Assembly: GCA_003117195.1 (NCBI GenBank)
Contig: BDSI01000053.1
Span: 618,482 to 682,481 of the forward strand
Source of the DNA: Eudorina sp. 2006-703-Eu-15
Taxonomy: Eukaryota; Chlorophyta; Chlorophyceae; Chlamydomonadales; Volvocaceae
Length of the DNA stretch: 64,000 nt
Reading direction: 5' to 3'
The notes below the pieces were generated by a model. That model made no database searches, was not told the origin of the DNA, and worked only from the letters and a program-made list of their open reading frames with translations. Position numbers and translations under genes: made by a program. Shown here one piece after another: positions 11,346 to 22,333 of the stretch (the stretch's first letter is position 1; each line of letters starts with the position of its first letter).

Positions 11346-12414
11346 TGGGGGGTGGGGGGTGTATGGATTGGGGAACGGGGCGCGCAGGGATCGCTTCCAA
11401 CCGTGCTGATCAAAGATTTCTACAGCGCATTCTACAGGAATCCCCGTGTGACCGGCCTTGCCATGATCACCGCAGCCGCAGACGCAGCAGCAACAGCAGC
11501 AGCAGCCGCTGCGGGTTGCTTAGAGGATCAATTGCGTGAGCGAGCGGGCGGCCGGTGATCACTTGCGTGGGCGTTGCGGGCGGGCGGCCGTGTTACGGCG
11601 CTCAGCGCCCCCGTTGGAAGGCGCAGTGGATTGCACCCTGTGTACCTCGATACCAGCGGAGTGCACACCGGGCAACACTGGGAACGCTATCAGGGCGACA
11701 GGGTGTGTCCGCGGGACAGGGACGGAGTGAGGAGGGTGTAGGATGTTGGTAAGCATCTTGAAAGGGGGGAGGAGCAGAGGGGCGAACAGGCGCAGGAAGG
11801 GTGAGGATGAGCCTAGAGGGCGGGGAACTTCATCTTGTTTCGGCTTTGACCAGGGGAAGCTTCATCAGCAGAGGCCGGGAGGGGGCGACGCCGATGCAGC
11901 ACGCAGGTCCAGATGACCCTAACAACCCCCCAGAGTAGTGGGATATGCGATTCTCGTATAACCCGGCAGAGGAACGAGATCTCCCATGGGTCAGAATTCC
12001 GCGCCCGAGGGTTGGGCGACCAAAGTACGGTACGGTAAAAGGCGGGCGCCATCAACAGCAGCCATCCGTAACGTCATCCGAGCCAAATTAGGCACCTGCA
12101 GTCCGCTGCCGGACTCGATGGATGGGTCGTGACTGTCGTACCTTGGCAGAGTCTACCTTGGCAGAGTCGTAAACCTCCAGGTCAGAGGTTTGAGTCGCCC
12201 GCCATCATGGTGTGCCGCCGCCAGTCGATGCAGTACCAAAGGATGAGGTTTTTCATACCTCCATCTCCTGCATCAAGTACGGCAAAGTACGGCGCGTAAT
12301 GGTTGGATATGCATGAGGCCGGCGCGGTACTAACCACCTCCGTGACTGGCGACCTCCCGGGAATACTCGTTTTGCAGGCGGTCCCTGGGCAGTCAGTGTT
12401 TAATGCACACCGTC
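11346..12414. other. Intergenic stretch
   Basis: No supported gene. It contains an imperfect (CAG/CAA)n run at about 11480-11510. Confidence 0.4.
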
Positions 12415-12510
12415 CCACCGACCCACGGGCCCACCGACCCACGGGCCTACCGACCCATGGGCCCACCGACCCATGGGCCCACCGACCCATGGGCCCACCG
12501 ACCCACGGAA
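12415..12510. repeat. 16-bp tandem repeat, six copies
   Basis: Six copies of CCACCGACCCAYGGGC. Most copies carry the palindrome CCCATGGG or the near-palindrome CCCACGGG, so single strands could fold into small hairpins. Confidence 0.9.
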
Positions 12511-13076
12511 CTACCGCCACACCGGCACATGGAAGGCCTTCTCGCCCTGCAGCGACCGGACGAAGTCAGCAGTTGCACAGAGCGTTTTGCGGCGTTGGCT
12601 TTTTCCTTTACTGACAATGATTCCCCGCAGCAATGAACGCAATGACTGATTGCGGTCACAGCAGCACAGGCGCAGCCGAAAACAGGGGGCGCCGGCTGCA
12701 ATCGAACTGCAGAACCCAGTGCTGCATTTGGAACGTCCTGTTCAGCCACCTCGTTAAAATTCTTGACATGACAGGCGTACGACCTGTCGTACCATTCGGT
12801 CGTACACCCCTTGACCTCTCTGCGGGTATCACAAGCCCGCCGGCAGATACCGAGGGCGCTGTCACTGGACACCGGACAGGCGGGTCGACGCTGTTGGCAA
12901 TGGGCACAACAGGTGGACCCAGGGACGAGGGACCCCGGCACGACAGCCGCTGCCCGGGGCCCCAGTCGGCCCGGGTCGCGGCGCACGAGGACCCCAACAC
13001 TCCACCAAGCACCAGCAGGAATGAACCGATGTGGGTCGGCCGGCCCTCATCGCTAACACCCCCCAGCACCCCCTCC

Positions 13077-13235
13077 CATCAACGCCCCAGCGGCCCCCCC
13101 AGCACCCCCGCCATCAACGCCCCAGCACCCCCGCCATCAACGCCCCAGCACCCCCCGCCATCAACGCCCCAGCACCCCCCGCCATCAACGCCCCAGCACC
13201 CCCCGCCATCAATGCCCCAGCGGCCCCCCCAGCAA
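13077..13235. repeat. 24-bp tandem repeat, about six copies
   Basis: The unit CATCAACGCCCCAGCACCCC plus CCGC is repeated with small length changes in the C runs. It is C-rich and encodes Pro-rich frames that are unlikely to be real. Confidence 0.85.
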
Positions 13236-13355
13236 ACCCCGCAGAGCACCTGCGTCACATCTGACGACCCATATGCGCACGTGACGCGGCGGGGCTGTGC
13301 GACCCAGATCCCAGATCCCGCGTCTCTGTGACCTGTGGTCAAATGCCGTCCTGTG

Positions 13356-13462
13356 CGGCAACTCACCGGCCAAGAAGGGGATCCATAGTCGTACCCTTGT
13401 GTGTGGCGCCCGTACGTACAAGGGTACGACTATGGATCCCCTTCTTGGCCGGTGAGTTGCCG
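13356..13462. repeat. Perfect 45-bp inverted repeat with 17-nt loop
   Basis: The left arm 13356-13400 (starting CGGCAACTCACCGGCCAAGA) is the exact reverse complement of the right arm 13418-13462 (ending GGCCGGTGAGTTGCCG). I find no mismatch. The loop is GTGTGGCGCCCGTACGT. A transcript from either strand would form an uninterrupted 45-bp hairpin, the size of a small-RNA precursor. A foldback element or an assembly or cloning artefact are alternatives. Confidence 0.95.
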
Positions 13463-14330
13463 GTCCTGAATGTCACCTAGGCACGCTTGTGTGCGAGGCG
13501 GGCGGGCAGGCGGGAAGCGGTGGAGACAGAGAAACGGCATCAGGACCCCAATGCAAGAGCGGTTCCGACGTCAGAAGGCGTTCCGGGTGGTTTGGGTCCA
13601 ATCACGGTGAGGCTGCGGGAGCAGGTGACGGGAGGAACAACGCAGAAGGTGTCAAGGTTGGATCGCGGGAGATGCATCTGGAGAGGGAGGGAAAGGGGGC
13701 AAGAGGGGGTCGCTGCTGGCAGCTAGCAGCGCAGGTTAAGGTTTCTGAGATTTGATTTCAGTCAGGGAGCTGGCGGCTGATGCTACTCTGGTTGGCGTTG
13801 GCGCAGGCTGTGAGGTCAGCACAGCCAGTGCTGATGGGGACTATGCCTTCCAGAAAGGGGAAACTGAAGAGGCCCCCACCTGTGCACAACGACTTTCCCG
13901 TCTCACCACGCACCGTACGGAAACGGACTTTTCGTCAATAGACTGATGAGGACACCCTGCACTTCCGGCGTAACGTCGTCGAGGATCTGCTGTCACATTC
14001 TTAAGCCCATAGCGGCCTAGCCACCGCGAAGCTGTTGTCTCAACGAGTCTGGGGAAGGTGGATGCCAATGGACGCCATAAGGTGTGCTCACTGAATGTTG
14101 GCACCATTTCGATGTCCATGAGCGTCTGCCTATTATGCAGAAGCTTCTCACCAGGCTTCTCTTCTCCCGCCTGCTTCTGAGTTTCGAGGTGCGAAACAAC
14201 AGGGTTTCCTTTCATTCGTCGCTGCTTTGCCAAGCAATCCTGGGTAGCCTGCAAGCAATTCATTTTCGATATCAACAGCGTTGCTTTAGTACAGTCGTCC
14301 GCTTTGTGGTTGAAGTGTCCGTTTTGTACG
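13463..14330. other. Unassigned stretch upstream of the LINE 3' end
   Basis: A 177-codon minus-strand frame (13841-14374) and shorter + frames exist, but none resembles a known family. It may be decayed LINE sequence continuous with the next feature. Confidence 0.35.
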
Positions 14331-14900
14331 GGATTTGACTGGGACCAAAGACCGAGCCATTTGAGGGCCAGCATGCCGAGAAAGCATCACACAGCCTTAA
14401 TGCGCTTCAGGCTTGGTCGTTGGGACTTGGAAGTGTCACGGTTGGCGAGGGGCCCGGGGCGGAGACCGCGAGGGTGTCGGGTTTGCAATACGCCTGGGGC
14501 TGTCGAGGATGAGCTGCACGTGCTGATTAAATGTCCGGTTTATGAGCCCCTGAGGAGAGCGATAGATTTCCTTGCTGATCCAGATATGCTGGGGGCATGC
14601 CCACCACGGGCAAGTTTCTCTATCAGGTTCAGGTATTGCGCAAGGAGCGGCTTCATAACTAGGTATACGTCGCATATCTATCTTTATGCGCCCTTTGACT
14701 ATGGGGGGACGCATGTTGCCAGTCGTTATCGGCCTGTACAACATGTAATGCCAAACGCCAAGCTGCAGAGATGAGAGACTCAGCTACCTTTTGTTCTTTT
14801 GGTCTTTTGTGCGCCCTTTGACGGATGACCGTTCTGGGGGAACACATGTTTATAGCCGTAAGGCCTGTACAACATGTAACAACCAACCCACCAACCAACC
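14330..14900 (+). mobile_element. LINE 3' terminal fragment with duplicated tail
   Basis: A + frame reads HHTALMRFRLGRWDLEV, then PRGCRVCNTPGAVEDELHVL with IKCPVYEPLR. This is the cysteine/histidine C-terminal motif (CxxC...DExH....CPxY) typical of non-LTR retrotransposon ORF2 proteins. The frame ends at 14774. The final region occurs twice: the GCGCCCTTTGAC...GGCCTGTACAACATGTAA phrase lies at about 14689-14748 and again at about 14811-14880, followed by (CCAA)n and CAAACGCCAA. Two stacked 3' ends would be explained by one element inserting into, or by duplication of, another's tail. Confidence 0.65.
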
Positions 14901-15070
14901 AACCAAACGCCAAAATGTCAAAGCCAAAGACGAAGAAAGAACACAATGGACGGTATGAGATGGGACTGAACATCCTATCAGCAGTATCAACACATTCTCC
15001 AGTGCGTCATAGATGGTAGCGATGCTTTAGTTCCGTGTCGGGAGACCTACTTGCAGCAAAGCCCTATAGA

Positions 15071-18000
15071 ATGACCAAGTTAAGACGTGGAATCAGGCGG
15101 AGGCCTCACGGCGGCTCCTTACAAACAGAACCCGCCTTCTACCAGCTTGTTCCGGCAGACGTCGCCGAGGTGCTGCGCTATCTCCCATGGCAGGTGGCTT
15201 TTCTGCGGCACGTTGTCCTTAGGCGACGGGAGGAGCAGAAACAGCCGCAGGATCAGGGCCCCGCGCCCGTCGGTAACGATGGCTCGCTGGCCCCAGGGTT
15301 CGTTGAAATAGCCGGCGATCTGTTACCGCGTCTCCGACGGTTGTCATTCAGTCTGGATAAATTTTTACGAGATCAGCCTGCGGAGGCTGAGGCTGCTGCA
15401 CGGGCGCTTCTCTCAGACCAGGTCACATGCAGCGCGCTGCTGACCCTTCACGCGGTCGCGTGGTGGGGTGCAGCCGCAGGGCCCGCTACCGCAGAACAAG
15501 AAGAGGTAGAACGGAATGATCGGGTTTGTGCTGCTGAAAGTGCACCACTCAAGATCCTGCGGTGGTGTATGGCGGGTGCCGGCCTTCCCAGCACCCTGTC
15601 TCCGCCACCCACCTCCGCACCGAGGCCACCGCCCGGCCACTCAACTGTCGCTGGTGGCGGTCTGCGCCTGGCGCGCGCCCTGCTGCGGATGGGCAGCCTG
15701 CAGCTGCTCAGCCGGCGGCTGGATTCCGCTGCTGCGACCGGACGCGATCTGCTGCGGGCTGTGGGCCGTCGTGGCGGCGATGAAGGTGGCGAGGCCGCAA
15801 CAGCGCCGGTGGCGGCAGCAGCAGCGGCTGACGGTGGCGCCGCCGAGCTGTCCGCGGCAACTGCACACCAGCTGGGAGGTGCCGTACCAGGGACATCCCC
15901 AGCAGCACCTGGAGCAGCTTCACCACACGCCGCTGTCGTGGGGACGCCAACGACTGTCACCGCCACAGCAGGAGCAGCAGCAGCAGCAAAGGACACGGCA
16001 GTGCTGGCAAGCTCGTCCCGATGTGCTGGACCGGCCGCCGCCGCGGCAGCAGCAGCCCATACCGGACGCTGCGATATGCAAGGTGTGCATTGCGCGCACT
16101 GCCTCACCCCGTTGGAGCGTGCAAGATCCGTGACTTCTGCAACAGCGTCGCTTGAGTTTCTTTGCTTTACATGTTCACAAAAATTGTTCGTGCGTTTACC
16201 CATGATGTTTTCGATCCGGGTCGACATTGAATGGTCAGGTACCAGTCTACCAGAACGACTTACGGGTACTCGGTCTAACGACCAAACCGAACAGAAGACG
16301 TCCTAAACCTCCGGTGCCCTGCACCTCCAAGAACCGTTGCCATGCCATATACAACGTTTCATTTGGCACGCAACAATGTGCTGACACGACCACGGCAAGG
16401 CCAAAACGCATCGTGACATGCCTACCCTGTGCTCAATGCACCATGTGGTAGTTTGCACTTTGAGCAATAGTTTTCCACTTCCTGTTTTGCTTGCATACAG
16501 CGCATCACCAACCCACGTCCCCCCTCCAGCTAACCACGTGCACGTTCATGCCCCCGCCCCGCCTCTTCGCATAACTTCACAGCAGCAGCAGCAGCAGCAG
16601 CAGCAGCACCAACAGCAGCAGCAAGGGACACGGCGGTGACGGCACCCACACCCGCCTGGGACGCTGGGGCGGCGGCAACGCCCAGTGCGCCAGCAGCTAC
16701 TTCTCGTGAACTCGCATCTGTGCTTCACTATCTGGTTCAGCTGCTGCAGGAATTTGCCGACCTCATCTACGCCTCCCGCTTCACGTTTCCCCAGCTCCTA
16801 TCCCTGGAGTCACGAGCCGCACATGGGCCCCCCGGGCAGTTGCCACATCGCACCAGCGGGAAGCGCAGCAGCAATGCGGACAGAAGCAGCAGAAGCAGCT
16901 CGGACGAGGTGCAGGCATCACACGACGTGGACGAGCTGGCGGCCAACCTGGCGGGCAGCCACGTGCTGGACCACGCCGCACGGGTGGTGGTCACGGCCCT
17001 GGAACTGCTGGCGGGGGAGATGGGGAAGCCGGTGTCTGCTGAGCAGCCGAACCGTGCGTATGCCGCGGCGGAGGGAGCCAGCTGCAGTCCAGAAGAGCAA
17101 CAAGACGATGATGGGCGCCACGGAGGAGACTTGCTGGGCGCACTGTCTTACGGCTTGGGGAACTTTGCTAGTGTCGTCAATCTTCTGGGGACCGCTGTGA
17201 CCTCCCTCCCTCCGGCCTCTAGAAGCAGCTGCTTGATGCGGCAGGCCCTCTCCGGGCCCTGCGTGCAGTACCTGGTGCTGGCGGCGGGGCTGGCGGCTCT
17301 CAGCGCCGCCGACGGCGGGGCGGTATACGGCATGCCCGCAGGCCTGCTGCACGGCCTGCAGCGCGCCTTCCAATGCCACGACAGCCAAACGCCATGCGGC
17401 TCGGCGGCCGAGGCTACCTGCCGCGGTCCAGGCAGGCTGCGGCACCCGGTCAGCTTCCCCGTCCAGGTGTTGTCGCCTGCGGCCTGCGGCGCGCTGCGGC
17501 TCTTTGTGAAGTTGACGGTTCTGGGAGTACTCGGTCCGCCGCTGGTGAGCCGCCGGGCGGTGGTGGCGCTGCTGCTGCGCATGGGGCGACTGGCGGTGGT
17601 GTCCGCTCGGACCTGGCAGGAGGCCCAGGTGGATGACCCGGGGCAGCAGGAGAGGGTGGCGGCGGTGTCGGGGAGCGGCGGCAGCTCAGCCGCCGGGAAT
17701 GCCGCCGCCAGCGGTCGGCCGCTGACCCGTGGGTCACTGGAGGGAAGCGGGGTTGCGGGCCGTCAGGAGGGCGGCGGTGGCGATGCGGAGCCGCACCCGG
17801 CGTCGATGTCGCGGCCAGCCCTGCCGCTGCGGATGGTGCTGCCGTACGACGACACATTCGCTCAGGACGCGGTATTATTCCTGATCACTCTCCGGAAAGA
17901 GCTGCTCCTGGCTGGCGGCCCCACACCCACTGCTGCCAATGGCGGCTGGCGGACGGCCGCAGCCGTTGACCTTTGGCGGCTGGCGGTTGATGTCGTGGCA

Positions 18001-20302
18001 CACGTGCCGTGGCGGAGGGACGAAGACGCCGAAAAGGCGGTTGTGGAGTGTCTGTGGCCGCGGTTAACTTCGGCAGATGGTGGCGGCGACGTAAACGACG
18101 ATGATGGCAGGAGTAGCCGCGGCGGCCATGACGTTTTGGCCGACGGTGGTACGGATGGTAAGTGTGCGAGTACATTCGACGGACCCATCCAAACAAGCCT
18201 GTTCCGTACATTTTTACGTCCGGGCGACAGGGGCACTGTGGGCTGAGCAAGGAAATTAAAACCCTGGAATTTTCGAATGGGAAACACACAAATGTGTATA
18301 CCTGATGATCGGCGCTCCTGCGCATTGATTGGTTCATGTAAGCATTACGGCAGTTATCCCCAGTACGGCAGGTGGTACGGCGTGAGAGGGAAGGTGGTAC
18401 GGTGACTCCTCTTTTCTTCCCGCATCTGCTGCTGCCGTGCCTGCAGGCGATAAGGCCGCTGTGGCGGCGCTGCTGCCGCCGCCGGATGTGGCGGCAGCGC
18501 TGCAGGGCGGCCTGCTGCCCTGCCTGGAGCGACTGAGCCGCCGCGCGTTCCGCGACTCGTCGGTGTCGGAGGCTCGCCTGCTGCGCATGCTCTTGGGCCA
18601 AGGCGAGTTAGGCGTCTACCCGCTTGCAGAGCTGCTGTCCTTCGGCGACAAGCGGCAGGTCGCCTCCTTCCTCGTCACGCTGCGAAAGAACCAGATGGCG
18701 GCGTTGTCGGCGGCCTGCGGCCTGCTGGCTGTGGACCCCCAAGACGTCACTTCAGCAACATTGGGCCTGAGGGTATTACTCAACGTGCTGGGGGGGGGTC
18801 AGCATTTCTTGATGCGGCTCTGCGAAGCGGTGGACGGTCGGGCCGGCGGCCAGATGCAGTCGATATCCCCACAGGGCCCTGACAAGCCGGCGGCCAGCTG
18901 CTGTCGGGAGCTGACCACCGAGCCTTCGGGGCCAGCAGCCGCAGAGCACACAGCCGCAGAGCCCGACAGCACTACGCCGGCCGACACAACGCCCGCCGCC
19001 TCAACGCCCGCTGCCGCCGCCGCCGCTACGGCAACCTCGCCATCTGAAGCGGCGGCGGTGAGGCAGCTGGCAGCTGTGCTGTCAAAGGCAATTTCCTTGG
19101 GACTGCCCATGGCTGCAAAGCCGGCTAAGCCGTATGCCGAGATCGTGCGAGGCATGGCTTTGCTCGGAGGTCAGATAACGCAGGACGGCCGCGGAGGTCA
19201 GATATCGCAGGACGGCAAGGTATTGCTCCAGGCATCGCTGCCTGCATGTACGTTTTGGTTTGGCTTACTGGCGTTGCCGCTGGTTGAACGGCAGGCTGGC
19301 TGCAGCAGCAACGGCAGTAGCAGGAGCCGCGATGACGGCAGCAGCGGCAGTAGCACCTGCGGAGGCGCACGCAACAACGGTGATGGGGTTGCCGCTGACG
19401 GCAGTAGCGGCAGCCGCAGCAGCAACACAGACCATCGCTTCAGCAACGCTGCGGCCCCGATGATGACTGGTGTCGCGGCCCTCGACAATCATAGCTGGCG
19501 GAAACAGATGCTCCTTGATTGCGCCGTGGTAGCGATGCTGGGGGCAGCACTGAGGTGGCTCCAGGATCCGTACTGGCGCCGTACGGTAGGGGAATCGGTT
19601 GTGCGGAACACAAACCTCGTAGAGCTGGCGATTGGCCTGGTGCTTGTGGCAGGGTCTCTGCCGCGGGAGGTGGCGGCAGCGGCAGGAGCTGGCGCCGCAG
19701 CCCGTAGCGTTACCGACAGACCCCGCGGCGGCAGCGCCGGTGGCAGCCGGCGGTCGCGCATGCACAGAAAGGATACAGGCAAACAATTCGCGTCGGATTC
19801 TCGTCCACTGGCGTACTGGCCGCCGGAACTTGTCCGAAGCCTGGCAGCCGACCTACGAACAGAGAACCCCGGTCGGCATGAGGGCCTTGCGCGGGCGCTG
19901 GAGGCCCTGGCGGGGCGGCTGGAGATGTGGGGTGCGGGTGGTGATGCACCGGACGGGGCCGGCATGACGCTGGATGGGGAGGAGCTGCGGGCGGTGCAGC
20001 AGGCGATGGGTCCGTTGGCAATGGCAGCCCGCAGCCTGGGCGACCCGGCCCCCGAGCTGGCCTCCTGGCTGCGCACGTGCGCCAACCCCGCCTGCGTCAA
20101 CCTGGCCGGTGACACCGAGGCGGAACTCAAGCTGCAGCCCTGCGGCAGGTGCGGTACAGTGTCGTACTGCAGCCGCGAGTGCCAGAAGGTTCACTGGTGG
20201 ATCGGCCACAGGTCGGAGTGCCCCGGGGCGGCCAAGACAGCGACGGCGGCGGCGGCGCCGACGGCAGCATCAGGGCACACCACAACGTCGACGTCGTCGT
20301 GA
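15071..20302 (+). CDS. MYND-type zinc-finger protein, copy B (apparently intact)
   Basis: I do not recognise an orthologue with a known job; it is one of a local family. Start ATG 15071 (MTKLRRGIRRRPHGGS). Exon 1 runs to at least about 15790. A first intron ends before TSRELASVLHYL (about 16698); one phase-consistent choice is donor 15787 (GATGAAG|gtggcg) with acceptor near 16697, but this is not certain. Intron 2 is clear: donor GATG|GTAAGT at 18158, acceptor CTGCAG|GC at 18446/18447, phase kept (TDG|DKAA). The last exon, 18447-20302, carries long Ala/Ser-rich linkers and ends in a MYND finger: CANPAC (about 20080), CGRCGTVSYCSRECQKVHW and HRSEC (about 20140-20220). The tail is Thr/Ser-rich. 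MYND fingers bind Pro-rich partners in other proteins. The frame is open throughout, unlike copy A. Confidence 0.8.
16581..16623. repeat. (CAG)n microsatellite
   Basis: About 43 nt of CAG/CAA triplets lie in or beside the first intron of MYND copy B. The phrase after it (GGGACACGGCGGTGACGG) echoes exon-1 sequence near 15988, which complicates placing the intron. Confidence 0.8.
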
Positions 20303-20639
20303 GGCGCATCGAGGGCGGTGGCGGCAGCAGCGGAGGCGCAGGAACCCTAGTTGGCGGAGAGATAAAAAGGAGGACCGGATGGCGGGTGTGTACCAGGACT
20401 GGGTGGCCAGTGTGTGCGGCAGCACCGGATGGCGGGTGTGTGTGGCAGGACCGAAGTCATCTCTTAGCAGCCGATGGGTCTGTGATGATGGACTCGGGCG
20501 GTTGTCGTACTCGACCAGGGTGGTGTAGCAGAGATTGTAGCAGAGATGAGCAATTCTGGGTAGAGGGCACCGTCGAAGTTTGGGGCCCCGGCTGTAGGGC
20601 GTGCTGTACGTGCATCATGAGGGGGGTCAGCCAGTGGAC
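20303..20639. other. Proximal 3' region of MYND copy B
   Basis: Likely 3' UTR. It contains CACCGGATGGCGGGTGTGT-type phrases repeated at about 20376-20400 and 20423-20445. Confidence 0.45.
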
Positions 20640-21060
20640 CTGTTCGGACTCGAGAGGGCGTTGTGCGCTTCATGACATGACAGGGCAGCGGTGTTGCAGG
20701 TGATGAGAGGTCCCGTCGTGGTGTGGGGCTCCGGCTGTAGGGTTTGATGTAACGCAAGCCGGCAAGGTCTTTCACAATCGGTCAAGCAGGGTAAGGTAGA
20801 GCAGGCAAGGGCAGGGTCGTTGGATGGGTGCCTGGTTGCGCCGGGTACTGCGATGGGGATCAGGTGCCACCAGTGGATGGTTGTGGGCCACATGCATGCC
20901 ACGACACCCTGTACACATACGCACACATTGTGCGGTTTGGTGGGGCAGCCGGGGAGGCTGCTGGGGGCGGCCAGGGACGGAGGCGCCTGGCTGGGGCAAG
21001 AGGGACTGGAAGGCGGACTGGCAGGCGGGATAGGTAGGCGGAAAGACGGTTCCAACGGCA
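20640..21060. repeat. MYND-gene 3' flank, copy B
   Basis: Homologous to 2090-2810 and 10821-11345, in the same orientation and at the same side of the MYND gene. Confidence 0.75.
20748..20752 (+). promoter_or_regulatory. Candidate TGTAA polyadenylation signal of MYND copy B
   Basis: First TGTAA noticed after the stop, about 450 nt downstream. TGTAA is the usual signal in volvocine algae. Confidence 0.35.
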
Positions 21061-22333
21061 GATAAGAAGGCAGGATGAAAGGCAGGTGGGCAGTCAGACG
21101 GAGATTGCAGGCGGGCGAAAGGGCGGGTGGGTATGCATGCGGGCATGCGGGCAGCCAAGGCTGGAAAGCCGATAAGGTGACGCCCATGCCACTTCACGGT
21201 ATGGTTTTGAAATTGCATGGGCTTTTAAATGTTGGCCAGACATATCTTCCGTCGGTGTGGCAAGTTGCCTCCGCACGGGAGTTGGCATGTGTTCGTCAGC
21301 GATCTCGACGACGACGACCGTTATCCGCACAACTATGCAAGGCCCCACGGGTCATCGGTGACAGCCAAAGCTGTCCACGCCATTCCGCGCACTTGCATAT
21401 TGGTACAACTGATGGGCTTCGCCAAGCACATAGACTTCGTCACTTGGGCAGAGCGGTGAAAGATGCTCCGATCAGGGGTGGATCCCACGGGTCCTGTCGT
21501 ACATCCAGTCGGGAGAATGGTACGACAAGAACGGCCCGGTCCGTGTTTCCCACCAATTTCACCCAGCAACTGCACTTCCAACTACCAACCAACCGCACTT
21601 ACTATCCTAAGTGCCGTGGGTCTCTGTGCAAGGCAGAATCTCTGGGACCGTGCCGACCCGGTAACCGTCAACCGCCATGACCGCCAAATGCAGAGACGTT
21701 GGTCACTCGAGTATCCCCTCCGTTCCCGACTGGGCCGCACGATCTTGCTTCGCCTCCGTCCCGCGGGCGCCGACTCGTTGGGATGCCGCCCTAGGTATAT
21801 ATCCTATCAGGAAGGCAACAACAAATATATTATGTTTGCAGCAAAAAGGACGGCGGATAGCCGGACATGCAACCAAACCTGGTCATGCTGCGACGCCGCC
21901 CCCATCCAGCACATATGCAGGGTACGGCGACCCTGACTGAATCGAACTGACACCGATTCTCGCCAAAGAGAGACCCTGACTTCCCTGCCTGCCGCGGAGC
22001 CTGCCGATCCTACGCCATCACCAGGGAACGAGGCCAACGTATCTGGTTAGTTGCGGTCCAGGCTCGCATCCAGGTATGTTCCACCTGCCAGGCAAATTTC
22101 CACGCTCGCCTGCGTCATCAAGTCAACCACCACCGCGCAGCCACGCAAACACGTCGTCAGGAACCACGACACGCGTACTCCATCCACCTGCTCGCTTGTT
22201 CGGCGCTTATGCCACCTGCACCCTTACTCCACCTGCACGCTTGCTCCACCTGCACGGGGTTATTTCTTTTATCAATTTAACCTCCGCATGCACGCTTACT
22301 CAGCACCACGCAGCAGATGTCGCGTCACCGTGA
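21061..22333. other. Intergenic stretch, no gene seen
   Basis: It contains a partial copy of dispersed repeat family 1 (about 21342-21367) and small direct repeats such as CTCCACCTGCACG around 22220-22256. No coding sequence is supported. Confidence 0.45.

Noticed and set aside
13841..14374. 177-codon minus-strand ORF
   Set aside because: No family resemblance, and it overlaps the LINE 3' fragment on the + strand. Not enough to call a gene.
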